Origin: Cliona cf. orientalis
Taxonomy: Eukaryota > Porifera > Demospongiae > Clionaida > Clionaidae
Length of the DNA stretch: 64,000 nucleotides
Assembly: GCA_963930775.1 (NCBI GenBank)
Contig: OZ005706.1
Location: 5,390,546 to 5,454,545, forward strand
Reading direction: 5' to 3'
Position numbers and translations under genes: made by a program. Below are positions 47,207 through 58,543 of this stretch, piece after piece (the stretch's first letter is position 1; the number at the start of each line of letters is the position of its first letter). The notes under the pieces were generated by a model that saw only the letters and a program-made list of their open reading frames with translations, was not told the origin of the DNA and ran no database searches.

Positions 47207-49079
47207 ATTGCATATGTGTAGTATTAAGTAGCTTTATGTACATGTACATGTACGTACATAAAAGAGTTATGTGTTTACTAATAGTGGTTACGGTACATGA
47301 ACAGGTACTGTGTTTCTATACTATTATTTTGTTGTGCCCAAGATAAGTAGTTCTTATAAGCCAGTTTAATTCTTGTGTTACGTTGTTTAGGGACTTTTGC
47401 ATTTGAGTTCTGTAACTATCTATCGATCCCTAGACTATAGTTATGTCATATTTAATTACTCGAGTGAGCCAACTATACATGCATAATATATTACTCTTAA
47501 ACTTTGATGCATGCATGTTCAGTGTCAAGCCCCAGCACATCTGAATCATACATGTAACAGTACACATATTATGCATGTGGCAGCACACTTAGTCTACTTA
47601 TAGCTACTTACAGTGTGCTATTCTTCCATCGCTTCTTTATAATAGTATATACAATGTAGTAACAAGATTTTTCCACATGTGTACAAGTGGACGAAGGAAC
47701 AATATTCCTGCCTCTTTGGACCACACTTTTTGAGTTCACACACTCAGCTGTAACTCAATCTAGAAAATCCAACAGAATACTCAACTGGGTTTATAACACC
47801 TTCCATCTCTGTTTTTGTAAACTGCATGCTTGCATGCACATCAATGCTGTAAAGCATAAACATTGAGTAACATGAGATGTCAGCAATCATACGATTCTCT
47901 TAGTGCCATGCGGGATTATTTTCACTAATGAATATCTAAAACTGTCAGAGGATGATGATTTTATGTACATGTATGTGCACAGTGTACTGTCTGTATAGTA
48001 TTCATTAAAGCTGCAGCAATCTCAGTGGTGGTGTGTATTCATCGTACGTACATGTACACTGGGCATTCAGGAATGTGCACACACATGCACACGCCAGGCT
48101 TCATGAATCTAATTAAATACCCACCTACCAAAAACCTCATGCACGCACATGATGTGCCCAATTAAGCCATATTTCAGGGCTATTTGGGTGAGAGCATAGC
48201 TTTCAGTCCTTATTCCTTGAACAGAGGTCAACATGTAGTGATAGCAACAATGATCCTTGCAAGTTTAAGGAGGGCTCTGAAGCAAAACAGTTGAGATTAC
48301 TTGACAGAGTTGGGAAAGACACAGAAGCTAGGCAAGTAATGATCCTTTGCAAGTGAAAGGAGAGCCATGGAGGACAAGACATTTGAGATTATTGATAGAG
48401 ACTATGAAGAAAGACACAGAAACAGACGATGAGGGACAGTAGTATAATTTTATTATGTAGGATAAACCAGCTACTTTCGCCGACTCAGAGTACCTTCTCT
48501 CTCAATAAATCATACACTTTGCATATCTATTATGTCATTTGAATTAAAGCCACGTGCTTCTAGTTAAGCGCATGTGCATGCAGTTGATACCATGCAGGCT
48601 CTCCTACGAGGATCATGAATAAAATTAAGATAATAAAATTACGAAAAAAAATAGAAAGGCTACATGCAATGGAATAGGATACTCTCTTTCTCTCTCTATT
48701 ACTCTAGCTACTTATCAAATTTAAAATATTATTAGGTTGCCTTCAGCTTCTGATATTAGAAAATTCGTTTATTATTAAAATTAATTTCTGGGTGGGGGGG
48801 GGGGCATGCCCCCAGGCTTGAACGTTACCATACTGGGGCGTCCATGGCAAACGTCATATTCAACAACACTGGTATGTATCATAACATAACATGATTTTGT
48901 GTGTAAATTAAATGATACTGAATGCAACCAGGGAGATAGCATTTGAAGCATGCAGAATCAGGAGTTCATGTAACTTGATCAGAGGTCTCAAAATTACTAA
49001 GTTGTAACAAGTACATGCATATGCTATTGCATTGTTAAAGAAGAAAAACTTAATTATGTGCCTATAGAATCAAATACGT
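47207..49079. other. Intergenic DNA
   Basis: AT-rich with ACATGTAC palindromes. It contains a roughly 100-bp direct repeat at 48240-48430 (TGATCCTTTGCAAGT(G/T) units) and an end of the GAGAGTATCCTA MITE family near 48670-48715. No coding exon is supported. Confidence 0.5.
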
Positions 49080-49618
49080 ATAGAGTAGATCATCGAAATC
49101 CGGACGGTTTTTATAAAGCAACCCATAACTTTCGGACATAACAGTGATTTTAAATGATAGAGTATTCAGTAGATAGAGCTACCAGTCAGCTAACGAATGA
49201 CGCAAACCGTATGTCCCAATCTTTGTTGCAACGCGTGCAAATTGTGCTCAAAGATACAGTGTTAGAAATTTATGAACCGGACCTCCGCTTCAAATCTCGG
49301 ACATGCTTGTATATTCTATCTTGGTGATGATCAAAATCGGTCAACGCTGCTACAGGTACATGCGCTAGCAACTAACTCCGGTCCACCATTTCGATCGTGT
49401 TTAGCCACGCCCACTAGTGGGACTCCACCCAAACATTTTCGATGAATCGGACGCAAATAGAGGATGACTACTGGCTAGCTCCACTTGTAAGCTAAAGAAA
49501 GTTGTAGGAAGCATGAAATCATTTAGTATGTGGCCTACCATGACTATGATTCTGACCAACCTCATCTAAAACCGCATGTCCGGGATTCGACGATATCCGA
49601 TGATCGGTAAATTACTCT
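49080..49618. mobile_element. Pogo-like MITE
   Basis: The left end TAGAGTAGATCATCGAAATC-CGGACGG and the complement of the right end (ATATCGTCGAATCCCGGACA, with TAGAGTAA) are imperfect inverted repeats of the CCGGA type seen in pogo/Tigger elements. The interior is non-coding. Confidence 0.45.
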
Positions 49619-49685
49619 AATAATAATGTCAAAGTAGTTTTTAATATAGTGAACATGTAGTAAACAGTTGTAAATACAGTGCGTA

Positions 49686-50345
49686 GCGTAATGTGCCAAT
49701 TACCGACAGGTATCAACTATCGGAAATACGGGTATCGATTATCGACATAGGGCCTTGTATAGGCAGTGGGCGTGGCGCGTTTAATAATAACTTCGCGTGG
49801 TCGATCGCGACTCGCTTCTGTGCTTCAGGCTGGACTTTTGAAGGTAAGTTTTGCTTCATTTGTGATAAGATGACCCTCACAGTGTCTTACTTTCTCAATA
49901 CAGGGGCAAAGACGCGATGGTGCCATTCCCGAGGCGCTTCTGCCAAGATTGAAAAAACGATAAAGATCGAACAAGCTCACCTATGAACATGAAGTTGTCT
50001 CAGTAGTTAGAGCTCATGATTATGCACCTGCTAGTATTTTTTATATAATTTTCTTACTCGTGGATTGCATGCACTGTGATGACAAAGCTCCAAGTGACGA
50101 TAATTGATTGTATTGAAAGTATACGGTGTGCCGATAATACGTACCGACTGTTGATAACTGGCATTCGCAATTTTAAGCTAAAATTGCCATTGCAGACGTA
50201 TTTTGATCGGCAGCCCCCTGAGACTTTAGGTACTTGTAGCCCTGGCGACCCCCTACCTTTTGGTCCAAGTTCGAAGTTCAGGCGATGTTCCTAAGCAACA
50301 GCACACGCGGGAGAAAACCGTATGTCGATAATTGGCACTTTACGC
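49686..50345. mobile_element. Mariner-type MITE, copy 2 (inverted)
   Basis: Reverse complement of 27254-27903, 660 bp, again flanked by TA. It is almost collinear with the first copy, so the family is young. Confidence 0.88.
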
Positions 50346-51910
50346 TACACAGTCTAAATTCAGTCTAAATTCGATATGCCTCAGTTCTCAAATCAATCTA
50401 GTATAGCTGCTGGTGACTCTATTGCAGTTTTATCTCCCAGGCTCTCCTGCTTTTCACATGCATGCAACTACAATAACAAGCTGCATGCCATATATTGGCA
50501 TGGGAGGCCTAAATTACTTTTAAATTTGACAATTAAATTTATACTTTACCTAACTTACACATGACATGGTATCATGAAGTTAATACTTGGACTATAGTCT
50601 TGAAACATATTATATAACAGTTTGATACTGACGGGCCAAGGCCAGGTCATCTCCATCCGAGCAGAGCTAGCTCTCCAAGGCAGCCATGGATATGCATATT
50701 AAATATTGATAACATCAATCTGAGGAGACATTTTTCAGTGAAATACTGATCACAAATTTCATGGACGCAGTAGGCAAAAATGCACTAGCTATACTTCCAT
50801 TCATTTATTGTTCATAGATTTTTGAGTCTGTGGCAACACCAACGAAAGAAGGTAGAAAAGTCAGATAGTTTTCTCTAGTCTCTCCATAGAGCTCTTATAG
50901 AGGAGTAGCTAGCTATTAATAAGAAAGCAAAATTCAGGTAATAAAAATGTAGTGGTAGCTATACCAAAACCTTATGCAATAGTACATAATTTGAGAGACA
51001 TGTTTGGGATCAGCTCTAGTTGAGACAGTCTAGAGGTCTTATAAGACCTTTTAGATACTGAGGTTTGCAAGGTGGTTGAGGACAGCAGTAGAAGTTGAAA
51101 ATTTACTTGTGTAAACAAGTGGCCACACTCAAACAGCTAGTCTACAGATGGTACAGTCAATTTTTGTTACATTATTTTGAACATTTGCATATTGCATCGC
51201 GTAGCATTATTTCACGATATTCTTCACAGATCTCCACAGGATTGTTCTGCCGAACATTGTGATTGATTCTGTGACACTCTGTAGCCTTGGACATTGACAA
51301 ATATTTCTACACACAATGTTTCACATTATTCGCAAAGTTCGAACGTAAATGAAATCAACTGTACTGTACTTGTCTAGAAATTAAGTTAAATTATAATATG
51401 CTTTATTTGTACATGTACATGGCGATACAGAATTCATAGTGGTACTCGAAAGTACTTGTAGCTAGGATGAAACTTATCGGCCAGTGCCCTTTACAGCACT
51501 AAATGTAATAGATTGATACCAACAACAGCCTTGTACGTTGATCTGGTGTTGAATTACACTGTCGAAGAAGAAGGAGAAATCATGATTTTTGGCACCCTTG
51601 GGGTTTAGTATGTAAACAACCTTTTCTGTGTGTATCAATAGGCTATCTATAGGTGTAAAAATTACTCGAAAAACACAATGGTGAAGATTGAAAGTTCTGA
51701 AATGGTTCAATTTTCGAGATATTTTCGTTTTTGTAATGAATTATGTCTATGTGATGTCCGGGCTATCCCTACTTGTAGGGTCTACCAACCCTATGATAGT
51801 AACATCAGCTCTCTGAACTGCACTATAGATACAGATGAGTATACTATTTTTAGCCTAGATGTACATTTTGCAACGGTATTAACAACATCTTAATGTATAT
51901 GACACTGTAG
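50346..51910. other. Intergenic DNA
   Basis: No gene or delimited element seen. Small frames around 51474-51893 lack splice signals or similarity. Confidence 0.4.
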
Positions 51911-52240
51911 CAGGGGCGTAGCCAGGATTTTCTGAGGGGGTTTCCTAGTAGTTGAGCGCGAAGCACGCGCGAAAAATTTAATGACCACGCCCACTTTTCG
52001 GCCACGCCCTCTAATTAACGATCGCCATTTTCAGCAAGAGTTTGCTAGATTCTCGAGATTTCGGCAGAGAAAAGCACAAAAGGAGGAGATCTAGGCTAAG
52101 TTTCAGTAGATTTATTGCCTGCACATTGAATCTGGAAACCAAGGGGGTTTCCTGATAGCCAAATCACACTAAGATAATACTGAATCTGACTGCCAGGGGG
52201 GGTTTCCGGGCAACAAAGAAACAACTAAGCTACGCCCCTG
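51911..52240. mobile_element. MITE with TGTAG 5-bp TSD (uninterrupted sister of 11499)
   Basis: 330 bp, ends CAGGGGCGTAGCCAGG .. CTACGCCCCTG, flanked by TGTAG on both sides. It contains GATCTAGGCTAAG, the empty site of the nested insertion in the copy at 11499-12169. Confidence 0.93.
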
Positions 52241-52277
52241 TGTAGGGTATCAATACATTTTGCCAAGTGTACGAAAT

Positions 52278-52595
52278 CAGGAGCATATGAGCCGCCCAAG
52301 TACTTAAGACTACACTTCCTTATTTGGAACTTGCAGCTGGTGCAGTGCATAGCAGATTACTTTTGTACAAGCCACACTGTGCTAGCTAATCGACTTAGTC
52401 TGTAGTGTGGTTGTAGACTGTGCACTAGGGGTGGTGCTATCACTATATGGAGATCAGTCAGAGCTTAACCAATGGAAATACCCTGCAGCTGGCCACTCCA
52501 TATAAGGTAAAGCATTGCTAACGAACTTCGCCTAACACATCTGACATGCAGTCGGACGCTCCTTCGCCACCCTTTGGGCGGCTCATATGCTCCTG
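52278..52595. mobile_element. MITE with CAGGAGCATATGAGCC ends
   Basis: Perfect inverted ends CAGGAGCATATGAGCCGCCC .. and complement are flanked by ACGAAAT on both sides (7 bp). CAGG ends with a 7-8 bp duplication fit the hAT superfamily (inference). Non-coding. Confidence 0.88.
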
Positions 52596-52639
52596 ACGAA
52601 ATTAATCACACCCAATTAATAGTAGTAGAGAGAATAAGC

Positions 52640-53390
52640 ACCATTTGTTGTCAACATCACATGAACTGTCATGGGAGTATGCAGGTGGATTCCGAGAAAA
52701 TACATAATGACATTGTTAAAATACGAATGTTGTGATCCATAACCTCTCTTCACTGAATCATCACCACCTCCACCATCCCATGACAGTTTACGTGATGTTG
52801 ACAACGAACAATGCGTATTGTTCTCTTTACTAGCTATACTGATAATACCATAATGGTGCATGATTGTATGGCAATGTAGATATTGTTCTCTACAGTACAT
52901 GTAGTGCATAATTATACATTCCAATATCCGGCCCTGAAATCGTGACAATAGTGATACCAAGAGTATATAAGAGGAGGGAGAGAGAGTATACCTCCTATTG
53001 CTGTGTGCAAACACCCTTTGCCAAGTACAGAGGTCACGTTGCACTATGTTACACACAACCTTACCACAAACCTCTGGCATATAACTGCGAGCTTGTACTT
53101 GCACCATGATAGTGAGCAATGATAAGTAATGAAATACTATGGGTGCATGCATGGTCATGCACCTATACTGGTTTGTGGTAACCTTATGTAGTGCTGACCA
53201 TATTGACCTCTGTACTTGGCAAAGGGTGTTTGCACACAGCAATAGGAAGGACACTCTCTCCCTCCTCTTATATACTCTTGGTGATACTTTCTCTGCTTTA
53301 AACAAGGTCAAGTGCATGCATTATGTATTATTCTCGGAATTGCCACTGCTCACATTCCCATGACAGTTCATGTGATGTTGACATCATACA
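52640..53390. repeat. Large compound foldback
   Basis: GTCAACATCACATGAACTGT-CATGGGA near 52647 is repeated as its complement at 53355-53383, and a third, same-sense copy lies at 52776-52805. An inner pair, TGTGTGCAAACACCCTTTGC near 53000 and its complement near 53213, is flanked by GAGAGAGAGTATACCTCC-type ends. Nested inverted repeats of two families. Confidence 0.75.
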
Positions 53391-53404
53391 CAACAGTGCT
53401 ATTT

Positions 53405-54036
53405 TTACCCCGCGCGCATGCGCAAGGGGGTAAAGTAATCGGTTGTGTCGTCGTTGTCGTTAGCACAAAAATCGCCATATCTCGAGATGTAGGCGTCTAA
53501 GCGACTCGTAAGCACAACGAATCAATCGAATTCGGCGAAAAACTGGCTTTAGTATGCGTGAAATCGAAGGATACGGTCCACGAGCGTCACAAATAGTGAT
53601 TTTTTTTGGCCACCGTAGCCACGCCTATCGACAGTGCCCTCAATGCATATGCATACTTTCTGCTCATGCGCACAACTAAGTGGCCAAGCATATGACAGGT
53701 AAAGATTGTCGATGTTCTAAATATTAATGCTCGTGATGTCTATAGTGACTGAAATCTGGAAACAATCATAATGTAAGACAGCTATACTACTATTGTTACA
53801 AAAAATAAAGGTAGAAATTCATATCTTCCTAGTCTGGGCATAGGGGAGGGGAATATAATAATCTATGGTCTGGGCTAGGTCTGGGTGCAGAGATCACGTT
53901 TTCAAGTGTCACTGGAACCCCCAGTAGGCTAAGCAGTATTAATTTTCTATTTCTCTGAAGTTTACAAACTTAAAGCCATCATGGCATGCACCGAAAGTAA
54001 ATCTATAGATTGCACAATGTGCGCGCGCGGGGTATG
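53405..54036. mobile_element. Possible element with TACCCCGCGCGC ends
   Basis: TACCCCGCGCGCATGCG near 53407 and GCGCGCGCGGGGTA near 54021 are imperfect inverted ends. The interior is non-coding with CpG-rich short motifs. Target duplication not identified. Confidence 0.4.
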
Positions 54037-55199
54037 TGCTCTACAGAGCTCTAGTTTCTGCATGTGGTAACAAACAGATGAACACACACAAGTACCGTAA
54101 CCCTTCAAATTGGTGCATATGCCGAGGGTTAACGAAATAATGCAAAAAAGCAATAGCTAACTTCTTCTATAGCTTCCTAAGGCTTTTCATGGCATTTTCA
54201 AGATTTTAGCTAGTCATGTGGATTTCACTGGAAACGCTTGGTTCAAAAGTTGTGGCATGATTTTGGCCTTCTTGACGAACTCTCAATGGACAAAAGGAAC
54301 AACAATGGCTTTTTTCAACAAGACTGGTGTAGACTACAGGGATAAGTAAAGCTCCTAGCTATAATAAAAGCTTTCTTGGCTTTTCATCGATATCTTTGCA
54401 TTGCCAATTCTGTGTAAGTGCATTTAGCCTGGCTCACGTGCACCTCTGTACATTTAACTAGAAATACACACAGTGCAATAAAATCCTACATATGCGCAAA
54501 TGTGGAATCAAATCATGCGCTATTATAATATATGTATGGTAAATGTCAACGGTGTTGTACGGAAGTAATATGGAGAATGAATCAGCTAACTCCGTTCACA
54601 CATGAAAATGATTGTGAATGAAAGAGCCAGTTAAATTAAGGCATCTGAAGAAATGCCAGTCAAAGGTGTGAAATTATACCGAGATTTGTTAGCCAGTAGG
54701 TATCAGCTTTTGACGTCTGTGGTACTTTGTACTAAACTTCTGAGGGTGCGATTGTTTCTTGCCAGGTGCTATTTTGTTGACAGGGTAAGTCCAATCTAGT
54801 TAAACTGGAGCAGTACGGCCAGCATTGTTCTGCTGTTGGTGGATAGTCTATTTTAATGCAGCCAGTGAGGGGGCCATCATATTATCAGCAAAGAAAAGCA
54901 ACATTTGTTCAGCACGTAAAATTTGTCCAATGGGTAGAATTGAGTTTTGGGCCCTGTCGCTCCTGTAGTATACGTCGATCATCATCTGTCTGTCTAGGAG
55001 TAGGAAAGCTACTAAGAATTAGTGTGTAGAGTAAACAAGAGAGCCAGTGCACATCTGGTAATCAAATTGACATTTTCGAATTTAAGCTAAGCCATATGTC
55101 AGTTCCATGGGACCCCATGTGAAGCTCAATGCATATGTACATTTTGGTGCAGAGTACGTTGAGGAACACACGGTATGAGTGTGTTCAATCACACCATAT
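54037..55199. other. Intergenic DNA
   Basis: No gene seen. A short palindromic motif GTAACCCT..GAGGGTTAA at 54097-54132 also occurs at 21441-21472 and 40190-40219. Confidence 0.4.
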
Positions 55200-55381
55200 A
55201 CCGTAAATCGCGAATATTTCGTGTCTAAAATATTTCATGCGATAACTTTTTGCTTTAAATAATTTTCGGACAAACGACCCTGTACCGCATTGTCGTTAAT
55301 ATTATGCATGTATTTAGTGCGTTTAATTTTCGCACAAGCCATGCTGTCCAAAAATATTTTAACATCGAAATATTTACGGTA
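55200..55381. mobile_element. MITE with TACCGTAAAT ends
   Basis: Inverted ends TACCGTAAATCGCGAATATT .. CGAAATATTTACGGTA enclose AT-rich sequence with TTTCGC/GCGAAA repeats. A TA duplication is compatible. Confidence 0.8.
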
Positions 55382-57227
55382 TAACAAGTATAAAAAACAA
55401 CTGAATAAAATTGAAAGATGAAGTAGGGATGGCAGGGTCAAAAAGTACACAAATAAGATCATTTTCAAGTTTGCAAGGGATAATCACATCTACTATACAT
55501 CCCTACGCTTGCTTTTCTTGATTATTATACACCTATTAATTAATAATGTGCGGTTTGTTGAGTGAGGTGTGTGGGAGACATTCAGGTTGTTCCGTAGCTG
55601 TCATGATGATTCGGGATGGTCAGTTTTGATTCAGTCATATTATTACTGATTATTTCTGCACCCCTCAGTGAGCGATCCAGATAGTCTTGAGTTAGCCCTG
55701 GAAATGAAAAGAAAGAAAGAATGAGAAATGACCATTTTTTTGAACATCTGGTTCTGGCATGTACGATTGATTTAATGAATGATCTTGGTCTTGTTAGATA
55801 GATAATTTTGCTGCAGATTCTGATTTTCCCACTTAGAAATTTCACAAAGTTACCTATTTTGAGATGTGATGTATTACATATATGGCATATCCGGGCCATC
55901 CCTACTTATAGAGTCTACTGACTCTATGATATTATGGGGAGGGGATTGTACTTTGCCTTGAACGAAAAGTAAAAGTACATACGCAACAACAATAATATTT
56001 ATACAACAGGATAAGTGATAGCATGTAGTGGTAGTAGTGTGTGTTGTATACCATTCAGGGTTCTGTTTAGGAGGTGTGGGCAACCCAAGTGTTCCTTCTA
56101 ATAAATGTGTGTCACAGTGTACTTGTACATCGCTCATGACATACATGCACATAATTATGAGAAAGCTCTCTTCTTTATCAAGAAACCTATCTAAAATTGA
56201 GTGTTTTGCTCATTTTAACTCATGAATTACCTTCAGCTTTGCGTGGAATGAGGCATGTCCCCCCCCCCCTCCTACACCCACTCCTTACTCAATGATCACA
56301 TGACGCAGTGTTGCATGGTCTACAAATTTATGCAGATCTCTACAGATTTTTTTGGTGTATAGTTTAGTATTGGGTGATGACAATAAGTGTATATTTTTGC
56401 ATGATTTCTTGACTTTTGTGGAAACCAATCTGGTAAGGGAACGATCCAAATTCACCAGACCCCTTCCCCCTTTTTGGGGTGGGGTCTGGGCACGAGACTA
56501 CCCCCGCTCCCCCATGACCCACACTTGGCATAGATCTGCTGGCCATCCTTACTGAACCAGTAAAAATGGCTAGCATTTGAGAAATTATGTACCATAAGCA
56601 GCCGTGCATGGTTATATTAAGTTGTATCCCACCTATGACGTAGATCAAAGCTACCGTCATGCAGGGCAATATGATATTGCCAAGTGATAAGGGCAATATC
56701 ATGATATTGCCGCCAGTGGTGCATGTGTCTGCGTGGTCAGTTATAAAACCTTGTAGGCTCTGTAGCTGTTGCAGCTGGCTTCCTTATATTGATACAAACC
56801 AGTTAACCCACCCCAAGCAGTGCTGTATGGATAATGCACTTTATACTCAGCAATGCTTGGGGTGGGTTAACCATAACTTAATTTTGTACTGAGAAACAGC
56901 AACAGTGGTACCCATGCATCCTTTCCTAGATTTGTGAATCGAAAATGTCAAGATCTGCCTCACTTCTTAGTTGGTAGAGCCATTACTCTTTCTCCATAGT
57001 ATTCTTGTCATGCAGCTTTATTATACTTTAGATCCTACTTGTAACAAATTCAGTGATCTGATTGGTTGAACTTCAGTATCTATCCTTCATAAAAAACCTT
57101 GTAAGCCCCATAAAAAACCTTGTAAGCTCCATAAAAAACCTGGTAAATTTTGTTTGCCTATGGCTAGTTTGTTGCTAGGCAATTGTTTATATCTAAAGCT
57201 GTTGGGCATTGTTGCTAGGATCTAAAG
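55382..57227. other. Intergenic DNA with palindromes
   Basis: No gene supported. It includes hairpins at 56658-56712 (GGCAATATCATGATATTGCC) and 56804-56871 (AACCCACCCCAAGCA.TGCTG arms), and a 28-bp tandem CATAAAAAACCTTGTAAGC at 57090-57150. Confidence 0.6.
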
Positions 57228-57366
57228 TAGTTAGACACTGTTTAGTCGGTTTCTACGTGATTTAGAAGACCTCAGGGCTCAGTAGAACCCTCGCTTCGCT
57301 CGGGATTCCACACAGAGCCCTTCGGTCTTCTAAATCACGTAGAAACCTCCTAAACAGTGTCTAACT
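57228..57366. repeat. Foldback with GTTTCTACGTGATTTAGAAG arms
   Basis: The arm AGTTAGACACTGTTTAG.. GGTTTCTACGTGATTTAGAA GACC returns as its near-perfect complement, with a GC-rich loop containing CCCTCGCTTCGCTCGGGA, itself a hairpin. Confidence 0.92.
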
Positions 57367-57872
57367 ATTATATATACAACGAAAAATATTTTTCAGACGA
57401 TCATTTTTCTTATATAGTCCGTGTCATTACATGAGGGCATGGATACGCGTCTTGGATGCGCCCGGTTGCTATGAACGAGCCGCACTACAAGGCTCAGGAT
57501 TGGTCAGAACTGTAGGGCCGTGTGCACAAAGAAGAGTGGCCTTAATGCCTCGGGCCATAGCTACAGCTAGAGACGCATTGTCGAACGATCGGCGCGAAAG
57601 CGCCGTGCGCTGGCGCTAGCCACCGAGCCTCGAGCGAAGCGAGAGGCGAGGTTTGTTCATACCTGTCAGTAGTCCGGTAGCTAGCAACGTTCGAGCAGAG
57701 CGAGAACGTTCATGACGTTGCCATTGCACAATCTATGGTCGGAGCTGCTTGCTTTGCCAAGGGGTGTGGCCTCTGCGACCGCTTCCATCTGCGCATGCGC
57801 ACGGTACTATGGGCAATCTTGCCCAGGCAGGATGCTGTTTGTGCATGAACTATGTCTCTATGTTTTGTGAGC

Positions 57873-58304
57873 TAGCCTCGTGCCCATAGGTGTAGGAAGA
57901 TTGTGATGGTTGGGGGGCATTGTAATATTTGCGCGCGAAGCGCGCACGAAAAATTTGCGACCACGCCCATTTTGGATATAAACCACGCCCTTTTCACATT
58001 AATGATAGTGTCAGGTCGGAGTATCTTGGTTGTAGCAATGAACAAAACGAACAGTAAGTCGATCAGAACAGACTTTGTAGCTACTTGTTCTTGAAATTCA
58101 ATATGATATTTCATAGTCAGGCCTATTACAGCATATACAGGCATTGCTCTGGCTGTTGGGGCACTGGCCCCCTTCCTTGCTGGTTGGGGGGGGCACGTGC
58201 CCCCGGTGCCCCCCTGGTTCCTACGCCTATGGTGCCCATCCCTATTCCCACCTTTTCAATATTGCAACATTGAAAAGGTGGGAATAGGGATGGGCACGAG
58301 GCTA
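57873..58304. repeat. Foldback interrupted by a MITE
   Basis: The outer arm TAGCCTCGTGCC continues, after the MITE at 57885-58231 and its duplicated GTGCC, as CATCCCTATTCCCACCTTTT, then returns as the exact complement to 58304. Removing the MITE and one GTGCC restores an arm of about 36 bp. Confidence 0.92.
57885..58231. mobile_element. MITE with GTGCC 5-bp TSD inside the foldback
   Basis: Ends CATAGGTGTAGGAA .. TTCCTACGCCTATG (one mismatch), flanked by GTGCC on both sides. The interior has GCGCGCGAAGCGCGCACGAA and CCACGCCCATTTT blocks like those of the 11683 and 19983 elements. Confidence 0.92.
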
Positions 58305-58543
58305 TTGTGAGCATGTACTACATGTTAATAGATGATCATGCATGCTAGCCACATTATCCCATGATTGTGACATTAAACATACTTGTAATATACCGATTGA
58401 TATATTTTTTATTGTGTGCAGAGCTGCTCCATATGCATGTTGACTACTGTACAGTACAAATTGTAAATGCCATTTTTTGGTAGTTACATTTTATTGTAAT
58501 ATTTCAGTTTTATCTCACTATCCTTTCACTTATTATCTTACAG

